A stretch of 64,000 bases of DNA from Fictibacillus norfolkensis. GTDB lineage: Bacteria > Bacillota > Bacilli > Bacillales > Fictibacillaceae. A program made the position numbers and the translations under genes. The notes beneath the pieces are model-generated. The model did no database searches. It saw only the letters and a list, made by a program, of their open reading frames with translations, and was not told the origin of the DNA. Positions 26,123 through 33,930 of the stretch are shown here, in pieces; within the stretch, counting starts at the first letter, position 1, and each line of letters begins with the position of its first letter. The stretch lies in NCBI RefSeq assembly GCF_014836645.1, contig NZ_JACSQM010000002.1:310001-374000 (forward strand). The letters run 5' to 3'.

Positions 26123-26965
26123 ATGAAAACAAAAGTATCTGATGCGAAGAAAGCATACAAAATTCAACAATGGATCGCAGGAATCGTCTTAACGCTTGGC
26201 GGCCTTTTAGTTGCCATCCCATTTATTTGGATGATTCTTTCTGCTTTCAAACCTGAAAGTGAAGTCCTTCAGCTCACACCGACTCTGTGGCCTGAAACCT
26301 TTACAACGGAGAACTTCATCTACCTGTTTGAGAACATGAACTTTGGTGTTTATTTGCGAAATACGATCATCATCGTCCTCTGTTCTTTTGTCGGACTTTT
26401 CTTTAATGCGATGGCTGGATATGCGTTTGCGAAGTACAAGTTTAAAGGAAGAGAAAAGCTTTTCTACCTTGTCTTAGCAACCATGATGATTCCAGGACAA
26501 GTAACGATGATTCCTGTTTATTTAATCTTAAACCAGATGGGCTTGACGAACACGATGGCTGGTGTCGTTCTGCCAGGATTAGTTGGTGCATTCAGCATCT
26601 TCTTGTTCCGCCAGTTCATGTCTACTATCCCAGACGAACTGCTTGAAGCCGCTCGTCTAGATGGAGCGAGTGAGTTCCGCGTGTTCATGCAGCTCGTTCT
26701 GCCTATTTCAAAACCGATCATGGCCGTTCAAGGAATTCTAACGTTTATCGCGGGATGGAACAGCTTCTTATGGCCGTTGATCATCGCGAACGACGAAAGT
26801 CTGTACACATTGTCTGTTGGGTTAAGTCTTCTAAAAGGGCAGTATGGAGGAAACTTCGCGTTGCAGATGGCAGGTTCGACGTTCATGGTTGTTCCAATCG
26901 TCATTATCTTCATCATCTTCCAAAAGCATATTATAGAAGGCTATACCATTTCAGGGATGAAATAG
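26123..26965 (+). CDS. Carbohydrate ABC transporter permease (MalG-like)
   Basis: The 280-residue protein has six membrane segments and the EAA loop LLEAARLDGASEFRVFMQLVLPIS near residue 180; the C-terminus IIEGYTISGMK is typical of MalG-type subunits. It starts 16 bases after the first permease. No ATPase gene is present in the cluster, so a shared MsmX-type ATPase encoded elsewhere presumably drives import. Confidence 0.93.
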   Translation: MKTKVSDAKKAYKIQQWIAGIVLTLGGLLVAIPFIWMILSAFKPESEVLQLTPTLWPETFTTENFIYLFENMNFGVYLRNTIIIVLCSFVGLFFNAMAGYAFAKYKFKGREKLFYLVLATMMIPGQVTMIPVYLILNQMGLTNTMAGVVLPGLVGAFSIFLFRQFMSTIPDELLEAARLDGASEFRVFMQLVLPISKPIMAVQGILTFIAGWNSFLWPLIIANDESLYTLSVGLSLLKGQYGGNFALQMAGSTFMVVPIVIIFIIFQKHIIEGYTISGMK

Positions 26966-26978
26966 AAAGAACGTTGAA

Positions 26979-27012
26979 GAACCCTCGATTTGAATATGTA
27001 ATCGAGGGGTTC
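26979..27012 (+). terminator. Terminator of the sugar-transport operon
   Basis: GAACCCTCGATT pairs with AATCGAGGGGTTC (one bulged base), followed by TTTTTT. Confidence 0.9.
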
Positions 27013-27022
27013 TTTTTTATTT

Positions 27023-27220
27023 TTATGAATCTACCTTTTCACTCTTGATATTCATTCTATAATAGTGATGGATGACAATAGCTATTGTAAAACCTGAAGC
27101 ATAAACAATATCATTAATGATGCTGTCCAAATGATAAACTTTTGAAAAGATAGAGTACAAGAACAGGCTACCAGTTAATATTAAAAAAGCGTTTAATCTT
27201 TTCTCTGATGCTTTCTTCAT
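27023..27220 (-). CDS. Small two-helix membrane protein, unknown function
   Basis: The 65-residue protein starts MKKASEKRLNAFLILTG from an ATG five bases after GTGGGGG; a longer frame begins before that site. It has two hydrophobic helices (NAFLILTGSLFLYSIF and IVYASGFTIAIVIHHYY). No family is recognised. It is convergent with the sugar-transport operon. Confidence 0.6.
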   Translation of the reverse strand: MKKASEKRLNAFLILTGSLFLYSIFSKVYHLDSIINDIVYASGFTIAIVIHHYYRMNIKSEKVDS

Positions 27221-27260
27221 AGATACCCCCACTATCATTTCATTTAAGAAAATGATATTT

Positions 27261-27360
27261 TGTCGAAAAGCCTATAAACTATTTTGAAGGACTATAAAAA
27301 ATTTTAAAGGACCATAAATATTTTTGAAGGACTATAAATCAAGTATTACAGCCTATAAAA
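27261..27360. repeat. Tandem array of five 20-bp units (array A)
   Basis: Five units of exactly 20 bases start at 27261, 27281, 27301, 27321 and 27341. The consensus is about ATTTTGAAGGACTATAAA plus two variable bases; the hexamer TATAAA (CATAAA once) recurs every 20 bases. The array fills the gap between the small membrane-protein gene and the amidase-like gene and does not encode protein. Confidence 0.8.
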
Positions 27361-27412
27361 AACAAAATACACCTTCTGCATATTTTTAAAGTGCCTCTAT
27401 TATTAAGTACTT

Positions 27413-28219
27413 TTAATTCCAACCCTCCAGCTCTGACAATAAAATCCCTTTTTTCTTTACTAACAAACCAAAATCACGCTCAAATCCGCTCACTGTTGTT
27501 ATCCTCATATCCGAGAAAGAGAACTTATAAAGTCTATTAAAATCTGCATTAAGAGAAAAATAAACGCTCTCATCTTCTGGACTATAGATCATAGAAAGCT
27601 GTGTAGGATAGTCACCTTCCCTTTGAACGGTTTGCTTCAGAATGGTTAACCCTTTTTCAACTGAAAAGTGACCTCTGCTATTTTGCAGTTCATCATAAGC
27701 TACAAGATAGCGGTCACTTCCTGGTCCTTGTAAGGTTTCATCATCATGTTCCATCGCATCTCGAACCGAAAAATTTGTAAGAACCATAAAATCATCCTCT
27801 AGCTGATCTGTACCTATATATTTTCTTCCAGGCTCTACTATGAATGACTTTTTATCTGGAGCAACTATCAAACTTTGAACACTATAATCTGGAACATTCA
27901 CGATTGCTTTTTCTTGAAGGTATGTAGGTAGCACTGACGTTTTTACTTTTTCAGACAACACCTCATCAAAGAGTCTCATCATATGAACAGAGTTCTTGTT
28001 CCTCGTATATTTACCCTCTTCATTCGAGTTCACCATATGAAGGTTCATAAAGATTCCCTTCTTATTGAAGCCTATGGCAGGCAAGAAACGCCCGCCTTCT
28101 TGTTGTAGAATAATTAGCTTGTGGTCTCCTGACACAGTCATTTTAATAGGCCTCTCAGATATATCAAAGTTCATTCCAATATATATTCGATCTTCTTGCC
28201 AAACAAAACTTGTACACAT
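27413..28219 (-). CDS. Linear amide C-N hydrolase (choloylglycine-hydrolase-like Ntn hydrolase)
   Basis: The chosen start, ATG at 28219, gives a 268-residue protein beginning MCTSFVWQEDRIYIGMNFDIS, with Cys2 as the N-terminal nucleophile expected in bile-salt hydrolase/penicillin V acylase and 6-APA acyltransferase relatives. Later family blocks are AIGFNKKGIFMNLHMVNSNEE, SLIVAPDKKSFIVEPG, MVLTNF, GPGSDRY and YPTQLSMIYSPEDESVYFS. The first Met must be removed to free the catalytic Cys. A longer open frame to 28393 runs into repeat DNA and would bury the nucleophile. No signal peptide is present. The substrate is unknown; N-acyl amino acids or lactones are possible. Confidence 0.8.
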   Translation of the reverse strand: MCTSFVWQEDRIYIGMNFDISERPIKMTVSGDHKLIILQQEGGRFLPAIGFNKKGIFMNLHMVNSNEEGKYTRNKNSVHMMRLFDEVLSEKVKTSVLPTYLQEKAIVNVPDYSVQSLIVAPDKKSFIVEPGRKYIGTDQLEDDFMVLTNFSVRDAMEHDDETLQGPGSDRYLVAYDELQNSRGHFSVEKGLTILKQTVQREGDYPTQLSMIYSPEDESVYFSLNADFNRLYKFSFSDMRITTVSGFERDFGLLVKKKGILLSELEGWN

Positions 28220-28353
28220 CTTTTCTTCACTTCCACTTTTAAATTTCCAGCTGAATAAATGATAGGTACAGCTGTCACTAAAAATAAATTCCACATAAAA
28301 ATCCTGGACCCTTTTATCCTCGTTTACGGTACGTGTTTTTATTTTTCTTACAC

Positions 28354-28479
28354 GTTCGCCGCTAAAAGTTATCTTTTCACCGATAAACGTCACGGTTTCA
28401 CTGATAAATTCATACTGACAACCTATGAATCACTGCTGACCACCGGTAACCTCTACTTTTCCACCTGATATCATTCAAA
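28354..28479. repeat. Degenerate tandem array of six 21-bp units (array B)
   Basis: Units start at 28354, 28375, 28396, 28417, 28438 and 28459. The best conserved part is TTCACCGATAAA, seen as TTCGCCGCTAAA, TTCACCGATAAA and TTCACTGATAAA in the first three units; the last three keep only an ACC/ACCT core in register. The array lies upstream of the Ntn-hydrolase gene, in a 318-base gene-free stretch that also holds the GH144 terminator. Confidence 0.65.
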
Positions 28480-28501
28480 GCAAGCTGAGTCCAACAAAAA
28501 A

Positions 28502-28527
28502 CACCCTCTTCCATCTGGAATCGGGTG
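28502..28527 (-). terminator. Terminator of the GH144 gene
   Basis: CACCCGATTCC and GGAAGAGGGTG pair (one mismatch region) on the minus strand and run into six T residues, 11 bases after the stop codon. Confidence 0.8.
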
Positions 28528-28537
28528 CTGCAAACAA

Positions 28538-29890
28538 TTACTGTATAGAAAACTTTTCTTTTTTCAACAGATCCTCTGGCTTCTTACCAATCGGATCTTG
28601 ATGGAAGTAGTCACGGATCACACCATCTTTTAGATAGTTAGCGATTGATACCATAATCATTCCCTGATCGAGTGCTAAATAAGCTTTAGCGATTTCGCCC
28701 GTCTCCACGTTTACAGAATCATAGAATCCGTACTTGTTATACGTATCGAGCTCTTTTAATGCTTTAATGTTTTTTCGAACAGCTTTTGGATCATAATCTA
28801 ATGCTAAGAAGGACGCATGAGCAGTAACGGTCGCGCCATCTTTGTATCCAGAAGTTCCTAGTGGTGTAGCTGCGAACTCACTGTAACCATCTGGTGTTGC
28901 TGATGGAGAGAAGCCCCATGCTTTATATCCTTTTTCTTCTGCAAAAGCTTGCTGTAATTCAACATGACGCTTGTTGTTCAGCCCAAGTGCATTCTTGCCA
29001 AGTTCCACCTCATTTAAAACGATTCCAGGCATAAGGCTTTCAAACATGCTTCCGCCCCAGCTCGGAACGAATTTTACACCGTTGTATTCGTAATGTCCTT
29101 CAAAGACAGAAACACCATCATATTCATGAGTTTCACCTTCTGGAATCTGTGCTTGCCAGTCCCATTCTTTTGGCATCGTACGATACATCTTCCACCAGTG
29201 CTCGCTCGGCACATCGCCTTTACCGATAGAGATATAACTTGCTACACGTGGTTCTGTGTTAAACAAACCATAATGATGATCTGTAAGCTTTCCTTCTGCA
29301 ACGTCATATCCCCCGCGGAACTGTCCTACTTCAGGATCATATAGAGTCGTATAATTCATGTTTTCAACGAGCTTACTTGTTTGCGGATTCAGCTCATCAT
29401 AAGCTTGTCCAACTACAATCAACCCTGCAGACAGCCAGCCGTTATCCACTTGTGAGATGAATTGACCCCAGTCCTTTTTAACCGAACCATCTTTTGTGTT
29501 GTACCAGTTGTAGTATAAGCCATTCCACTTTTCGAGATCTTCAAGTGTATTTAATGTTACTTGTATGCGTTTTACCGCTTCCTTTTTAGAGATGATACCT
29601 AATTCTTGAGCGGAGATCGTACTCATCATATACATCCCAATATTTGTAGGAGATGTGTGTGTTGCGTCGTTTTTACCTTCTGCTGTGTATCGAGTTTCAT
29701 CATAAGTCAAACCTGTTTTTGGATCGGTGTGATCTTGATAAAACTTATAAGTCTTTTTAGCGATAGCTTTCAATTCCATTTGAAAAGCATAATCTTTTCC
29801 TCTGTCAGTTGCGGACGCTGATGAAGTTACAAAAACATTCGCAATCAAACTGAACATCAATACAAAGCTTATTATTTTACTTGTTTTCAT
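28538..29890 (-). CDS. Secreted endo-beta-1,2-glucanase-like protein (GH144/DUF3131-type)
   Basis: From the ATG at 29890 (AGAGGAG ten bases upstream) the protein has 450 residues. A Sec signal peptide (IISFVLMFSLIANVFVTSSASA) precedes an (alpha/alpha)6-type domain. The blocks TSPTNIGMYMMSTISAQELG, WNGLYYNWYNTKDGS, VDNGWLSAGLIV, EGHYEYNGVKFVPSWGGSMFE and TAHASFLALDYDP match GH144 endo-beta-1,2-glucanases and the related domain of cyclic-glucan synthases. It should cut extracellular beta-1,2-glucan to sophoro-oligosaccharides. Its GAAACGTTTC operator and cre site tie it to the phosphorylase and transporter genes nearby. Exact activity is inferred. Confidence 0.85.
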   Translation of the reverse strand: MKTSKIISFVLMFSLIANVFVTSSASATDRGKDYAFQMELKAIAKKTYKFYQDHTDPKTGLTYDETRYTAEGKNDATHTSPTNIGMYMMSTISAQELGIISKKEAVKRIQVTLNTLEDLEKWNGLYYNWYNTKDGSVKKDWGQFISQVDNGWLSAGLIVVGQAYDELNPQTSKLVENMNYTTLYDPEVGQFRGGYDVAEGKLTDHHYGLFNTEPRVASYISIGKGDVPSEHWWKMYRTMPKEWDWQAQIPEGETHEYDGVSVFEGHYEYNGVKFVPSWGGSMFESLMPGIVLNEVELGKNALGLNNKRHVELQQAFAEEKGYKAWGFSPSATPDGYSEFAATPLGTSGYKDGATVTAHASFLALDYDPKAVRKNIKALKELDTYNKYGFYDSVNVETGEIAKAYLALDQGMIMVSIANYLKDGVIRDYFHQDPIGKKPEDLLKKEKFSIQ

Positions 29891-29930
29891 GGACGCGTTG
29901 CTCCTCTCCATACTTAGAAAATAGTCAGTC

Positions 29931-29940
29931 GAAACGTTTC
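29931..29940 (-). promoter_or_regulatory. LacI-type operator before the GH144 gene
   Basis: The perfect palindrome GAAACGTTTC, flanked by TC on the left and AC on the right, lies 41 bases before the start codon. It is identical in its ten core bases to the two operators at 23.6-23.8 kb. A TTGACG at 29994-29999 (minus strand) may be the -35 box. Confidence 0.75.
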
Positions 29941-30003
29941 ACCAATAGTTTATCACGTTTGAATGAAATAAATAAGGAGATTACAGCCTTTTGCGTCAAT
30001 GGT

Positions 30004-30018
30004 TGTATGCGCTTTCAT
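30004..30018 (-). promoter_or_regulatory. CcpA cre site upstream of the GH144 gene
   Basis: On the minus strand ATGAAAGCGCATACA fits the relaxed cre consensus WTGNAANCGNWNNCW at every position. It lies just upstream of a possible -35 box, so it could repress or activate; it is also 128 bases before the divergent GyrI-like gene. Confidence 0.6.
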
Positions 30019-30145
30019 AACAAACGGTATAAAGGTAGGAGAAAACTGATAATATCAGGAAATCAATCCTCTTATTAGGAAAATAAAGGATAATGATTTC
30101 TTTTACGAGAAGAAAGTAGTAAATAGTTAAAAAGGAGTTTTTGCT

Positions 30146-30625
30146 ATGAAAAACAAAGCAGTTTATGAAACACCCGTTGTAGAAGAACGGAAAGAAATAA
30201 AGTTAGTTGGATTAAGGGTACTATGCGAGGGAAATCAATACATTCACGAAATCCCTAAAGCTTCAACTGCGCTGCGATCACAATTACAGTCCATTCAGCA
30301 TGTCGTGGATTCATCAAAACAAATAGGTGCGTTCGTCGTTGATGCACAAACTAAACAAGAAGATGGATACTGGGTTTGTGTTGAAGTAGAAAAATATGAA
30401 GATGTTCCGGCTGACATGGTGGAATTAACCATACCACCTCAAAAATATGCAGTGACCAAACATATAGGAAGAAACGATGAAATTAAAAACAGCTACGAAA
30501 TATTGCACAATTGGATACAAAAGAATGGATATATCAGACTACTTAAAAATTGGCACATCGAGATATTTCATACCTTTAATGTAGGTGATCAATTAGAAAT
30601 CGACTTGTACGATACCATTCAATAA
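30146..30625 (+). CDS. GyrI-like / effector-binding domain protein
   Basis: The 159-residue protein consists of one GyrI-like (AraC effector-binding) fold: VVEERKEIKLVGLRVLCEGN, then IGAFVVDAQTKQEDGYWVCVEVEKYEDVPADMVELTIPPQKYAVTKHIG and NWHIEIFHTFNVGDQLEIDLYDTI. Stand-alone members bind hydrophobic small molecules; some act as gyrase-inhibitor-like proteins. No DNA-binding domain is present. AAAAAGGAG precedes the ATG. It heads a three-gene operon with a hydrolase and a DinB protein. Confidence 0.85.
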   Translation: MKNKAVYETPVVEERKEIKLVGLRVLCEGNQYIHEIPKASTALRSQLQSIQHVVDSSKQIGAFVVDAQTKQEDGYWVCVEVEKYEDVPADMVELTIPPQKYAVTKHIGRNDEIKNSYEILHNWIQKNGYIRLLKNWHIEIFHTFNVGDQLEIDLYDTIQ

Positions 30626-30641
30626 AAACGGAGGTTAGGAT

Positions 30642-31313
30642 ATGAAAGAAATTTCTCGATCTGTACTGGGTTATGAACAGATGAAAATCCCTTATGTCAT
30701 ACAAAGTAAAACAGCGAATCCAAAAGGGTTAGCTATCATGCTTCCTGGAATAGGTTACACTGTTAAATCACCATTGTTTCATTTTTCTTCAGGAGCTTTT
30801 TTAAACAAAGAATATGATGTATTGCATGTAAATTACCCTTATTATTCAGCAGATTATGAAGACTTTAGCTTTGAAGAACTTACTTCAGCACTAATTAAAG
30901 ATGTTTCTGCTGTCTTACATGAAGTGCTTGATCACACGAACTATAATTCATATTACGTGTTAGGGAAATCCTTTGGCACGATGGCCATGCCTATTGTTTT
31001 AGAGCTTTTGCCTATAAACGACACAAAAGCTATATGGTTAACACCCCGTTTAATAGATGCACCTGTTTTTGAAACGATGAGAAAGTGTAAACAAGAGGGA
31101 CTCTGCATAATCGGTGATAAAGACCCCTTTTATGACATAGAAAAAATGAAACAAATCATACTTAACCCATCATTAGAGTGTATGATCCCCCCTGGTGCAA
31201 ACCATGCACTTGAAGTGGACAACGATATCCTAACGTCTATTGATACGGTTAAAAGTGTTATAAAAAGAATGGATAATTTTATCTCATCGCAGAACGGAGT
31301 ATTAAAAACATGA
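30642..31313 (+). CDS. Alpha/beta hydrolase
   Basis: The 223-residue protein has a nucleophile elbow YYVLGKSFGTMAMP (Ser near residue 111), an oxyanion-region LPGIGYT, a likely acid in IIGDKDPFYD and the catalytic His in PPGANHALEVD. It is a short member of the alpha/beta-hydrolase fold without a recognisable lid. The substrate is unknown. It starts 16 bases after the GyrI-like gene and overlaps the next gene by four bases. Confidence 0.85.
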   Translation: MKEISRSVLGYEQMKIPYVIQSKTANPKGLAIMLPGIGYTVKSPLFHFSSGAFLNKEYDVLHVNYPYYSADYEDFSFEELTSALIKDVSAVLHEVLDHTNYNSYYVLGKSFGTMAMPIVLELLPINDTKAIWLTPRLIDAPVFETMRKCKQEGLCIIGDKDPFYDIEKMKQIILNPSLECMIPPGANHALEVDNDILTSIDTVKSVIKRMDNFISSQNGVLKT

Positions 31314-31825
31314 ACTTTAAACAAAGTGAAGCTCATGAAATTCTAGAACGTACCCCTGCCGTTTTAACACACTTGTTATCAGGGCTCTCTCATGAATGGT
31401 TAAGCAGCAACGAGAGCGGTAATTCGTGGAATTCTCTTGAAGTTGTCGCTCACCTGATCGAATGCGAGAAGCATAATTGGATTCCACGAATCAGCAGCAT
31501 TCTCTCAAACAATGATAACGAACCCCTTCCACCCTTTGATCGATTCTCTCACTTAGAAAAGGAAGCAGGGATTGATGAGCTTCTACGGGAATTCAATCAG
31601 AGCAGGCAACAGAGTTTATACCAATTAAACGCTTTTAAAGTTAACCCCTTTGATTTAAACAGAACTGGATTCCACCCTGAGTTTGGCTCCGTTACTTTAG
31701 AGCAATTACTATCAACTTGGGCAGTCCATGATCTTACACACATCAACCAGATTAGTAGGGTTCTGGCTAAACGCTACGATATGGATGTTGGTCCATGGAA
31801 AACATACTTAAGCATACTCAAATAA
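31310..31825 (+). CDS. DinB/YfiT-like four-helix metalloprotein
   Basis: The 171-residue protein has the DinB_2 pattern, with a His triad in LEVVAHLIECEKHNW (near residue 47) and TWAVHDLTHINQISRVLA (near 143 and 147). DinB-superfamily members bind a divalent metal; some are thiol-S-transferases using bacillithiol. Its start overlaps the hydrolase stop (ATGA), showing translational coupling. A terminator follows at once. Confidence 0.88.
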   Translation: MNFKQSEAHEILERTPAVLTHLLSGLSHEWLSSNESGNSWNSLEVVAHLIECEKHNWIPRISSILSNNDNEPLPPFDRFSHLEKEAGIDELLREFNQSRQQSLYQLNAFKVNPFDLNRTGFHPEFGSVTLEQLLSTWAVHDLTHINQISRVLAKRYDMDVGPWKTYLSILK

Positions 31826-31826
31826 C

Positions 31827-31851
31827 GTTCCCCCCAGTGGGAGCTTTTTTT
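31827..31851 (+). terminator. Terminator of the GyrI-hydrolase-DinB operon
   Basis: GTTCCC pairs with GGGAGC (one G-U) around a 6-base loop, then seven T residues. Confidence 0.75.
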
Positions 31852-31945
31852 ATCTCTGCACGGAGGAAAATAATGGATTATGTCGAATGATTATAGTTAA
31901 CTTTATTAGATAAAAAAGAGATAGAGAGATTCAGGGGGAAATTTT

Positions 31946-32899
31946 ATGTATTTACTTGTCCTTCGGCGCATTGTTTATTTTTTGATGCCGATCGTAGGTG
32001 TTTTTTTCATTGGTGCACTTCCTTACCTTTTCTTCAGCAATGTTCAAGGTATTGAAGCTGTCGCACGCTTATTGGAGTCCGGAGCAATAAAGAATGCGTT
32101 ATTTTTAGATCAAGATTTGGGTCTTTTCTTTAGAAACTATCTAGAGAATATCGGTTCGTTAATGCTGAGACTCATCACCTTTTCGAATGTAGAGTATTAT
32201 GAATATCAACAGATCAAACTTCTGTTTCCAACCATTTTAACCCCATTTTATTATTCAGTGAAACTAGTGATCGGTGCATTTACATTGGCTATATCATCAT
32301 CGTTAATACTTGCTTTAATCGTTAAAACCTTGCCAGACAAAATTCAAAAGGGAGTTCGTTTTGTCTTTTTTTCACTAGAGTCATTGCCTGATATTTTTAT
32401 AGTCGTGATGATACAATATGGAATGATTCTATACTTTCGGAATACTGGAACTCTTTTGTTCCCAATCGCTCACAGCGACCAAAATCCCACCTATTTTATC
32501 CCGATTCTATGCTTGGCCATCATTCCAAGTCTGTTTTTAACAAGAACACTGTTATTTTTATTAGATGACGAAGACTCTAAGACATATGTTGAATTCGCAC
32601 GTGCAAAAGGATTAAGATATGCGCTTATTCTATATGTTCATATGCTTAGAAATTCACTGTTCAGTCTTTTTTATTACTCGAAGACCGTGTATTGGTTATT
32701 GATTTCCACTTTATTTATGGTTGAAACTATTATGGCCATACCAGGAATAACAGACTTCATGCTCGATAATGGACCAACTACGCCAGAAGTAATTACAGTT
32801 AGCATTCTATTAATGTTTGTACCATTCTATTTATTATTTACAGGCGTCTCGTACATTCTTTCTCATAAATTAGGACGCACTGAAGAAGAGGTGGCTTAA
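31946..32899 (+). CDS. ABC transporter permease, DppB/OppB-type fold
   Basis: The 317-residue protein has about six membrane segments and the permease loop TYVEFARAKGLRYALILYVHMLRNSL near residue 215, followed by TLFMVETIMAIPGITDFML, as in dipeptide/nickel permease B subunits. The periplasmic-side part between helices 1 and 2 is long (about 80 residues). It is paired with a DppC-like permease two bases later, but no binding protein or ATPase gene is adjacent. GGGGGAAA precedes the ATG. Confidence 0.88.
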   Translation: MYLLVLRRIVYFLMPIVGVFFIGALPYLFFSNVQGIEAVARLLESGAIKNALFLDQDLGLFFRNYLENIGSLMLRLITFSNVEYYEYQQIKLLFPTILTPFYYSVKLVIGAFTLAISSSLILALIVKTLPDKIQKGVRFVFFSLESLPDIFIVVMIQYGMILYFRNTGTLLFPIAHSDQNPTYFIPILCLAIIPSLFLTRTLLFLLDDEDSKTYVEFARAKGLRYALILYVHMLRNSLFSLFYYSKTVYWLLISTLFMVETIMAIPGITDFMLDNGPTTPEVITVSILLMFVPFYLLFTGVSYILSHKLGRTEEEVA

Positions 32900-32900
32900 A

Positions 32901-33929
32901 ATGACAGTTTGGAAAAGTCCGCTTTTTCTTTCAGGGTTTTTAATCATTGTTTCCCTCTTTTTCGGGAGTATCATTTATTCTAATTTCGTACCCAATGATA
33001 AACAGCCAGTTATGCAGATTAGATACGATGAAAATAAAAATGCTATAGATGGTGCACCTATTGCACCTTTTAAAGATATGCCTTTTGGAACCGATCGTTT
33101 TGGTGTCAGTATCTTACACAAGGTGATCGATGGCGCAAAATATACACTTGGCGTAGCATTTTTTATTGCTTTTGCGAGACTATTCTTTGGAACTTTCCTT
33201 GGCCTTGTTATTAGTCAATTGCCTAAATTCATCCTTAACACGTTGAGTAAGCTATTTGAATCGTTTTACTATGCTCCGGCTACGATTATCGCCTATTTGC
33301 TATTGTACCCTGTACTTCAGATATTCACATGGTCTCTACCACGTGATATACAGACGATATTCGCTGTCATACTCTTGGTTATTATCGCTGTACCTCCTAT
33401 TATGGTAACAGTCGCTAATGAAACGTCTAAGTTTTTAGAAAATGAGTTTATTTCTTCTGTAAAAGTTCTAGGCGGCAGCAGATTACATACACTTCGTAAA
33501 CATGTCCTGCCGCATCTTAGACCACGTTTAAGTATTTTGTATAGCCAACAGCTGATCGCTACTCTTTTACTAGGGGCACATCTTGGCATATTACAAGTTT
33601 TTATCGGTGGAACTGACTTCATCACTCTTGATCCACTAGAAAATAATACCGTGCCTGTCGCCATGATTAACGAATGGTCGAGCATGATTGGTGCAAACTA
33701 TTACCAAATACGTGGTGATCGGTGGATCGTTTTTGCTCCACTCGCCGGATTTGCTATCACCATACTCGCGTTGAACTTTATGGTTGAAGCGATGAAACGT
33801 CAATACCTTGCAAAAGGTGCTTACACGAAAAGAACACGAAGAGTAAAAAAGACAAAAAATCCTGTGCCAGTTAAGAAATTGTCTCAAGAGCAGTTTGATA
33901 GGATTATGAAAACAGGAACAGATAATTAA
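32901..33929 (+). CDS. ABC transporter permease, DppC/OppC-type fold
   Basis: The 342-residue protein has a first helix, an outer loop with PFGTDRFGVSILHKVIDGAKYTLGVAFF (the usual GTDxxGRD region in altered form), a six-helix core and the ATPase-contact loop FISSVKVLGGSRLHTLRKHVLPHLRP near residue 190. The C-terminal 50 residues are Lys/Arg-rich and probably cytoplasmic. With the preceding gene it makes an orphan permease pair of unknown substrate. Confidence 0.88.
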   Translation: MTVWKSPLFLSGFLIIVSLFFGSIIYSNFVPNDKQPVMQIRYDENKNAIDGAPIAPFKDMPFGTDRFGVSILHKVIDGAKYTLGVAFFIAFARLFFGTFLGLVISQLPKFILNTLSKLFESFYYAPATIIAYLLLYPVLQIFTWSLPRDIQTIFAVILLVIIAVPPIMVTVANETSKFLENEFISSVKVLGGSRLHTLRKHVLPHLRPRLSILYSQQLIATLLLGAHLGILQVFIGGTDFITLDPLENNTVPVAMINEWSSMIGANYYQIRGDRWIVFAPLAGFAITILALNFMVEAMKRQYLAKGAYTKRTRRVKKTKNPVPVKKLSQEQFDRIMKTGTDN

Positions 33930-33930
33930 T

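Noticed and set aside
28220..28393. N-terminal extension of the Ntn hydrolase (58 residues)
   Set aside because: It would place the nucleophile Cys inside the chain, begins inside array B and has no ribosome site at its GTG.
27261..28479. CRISPR array
   Set aside because: Arrays A and B have units of 20-21 bp with no unique spacers of 30-40 bp, no conserved palindromic repeat and no cas genes nearby. Array C fails on the same grounds.
23841..30018. Cyclic beta-glucan synthesis locus
   Set aside because: The GH94 and GH144-like proteins are separate, the latter is secreted, there is no glycosyltransferase domain, and an importer is present; this fits degradation, not synthesis.
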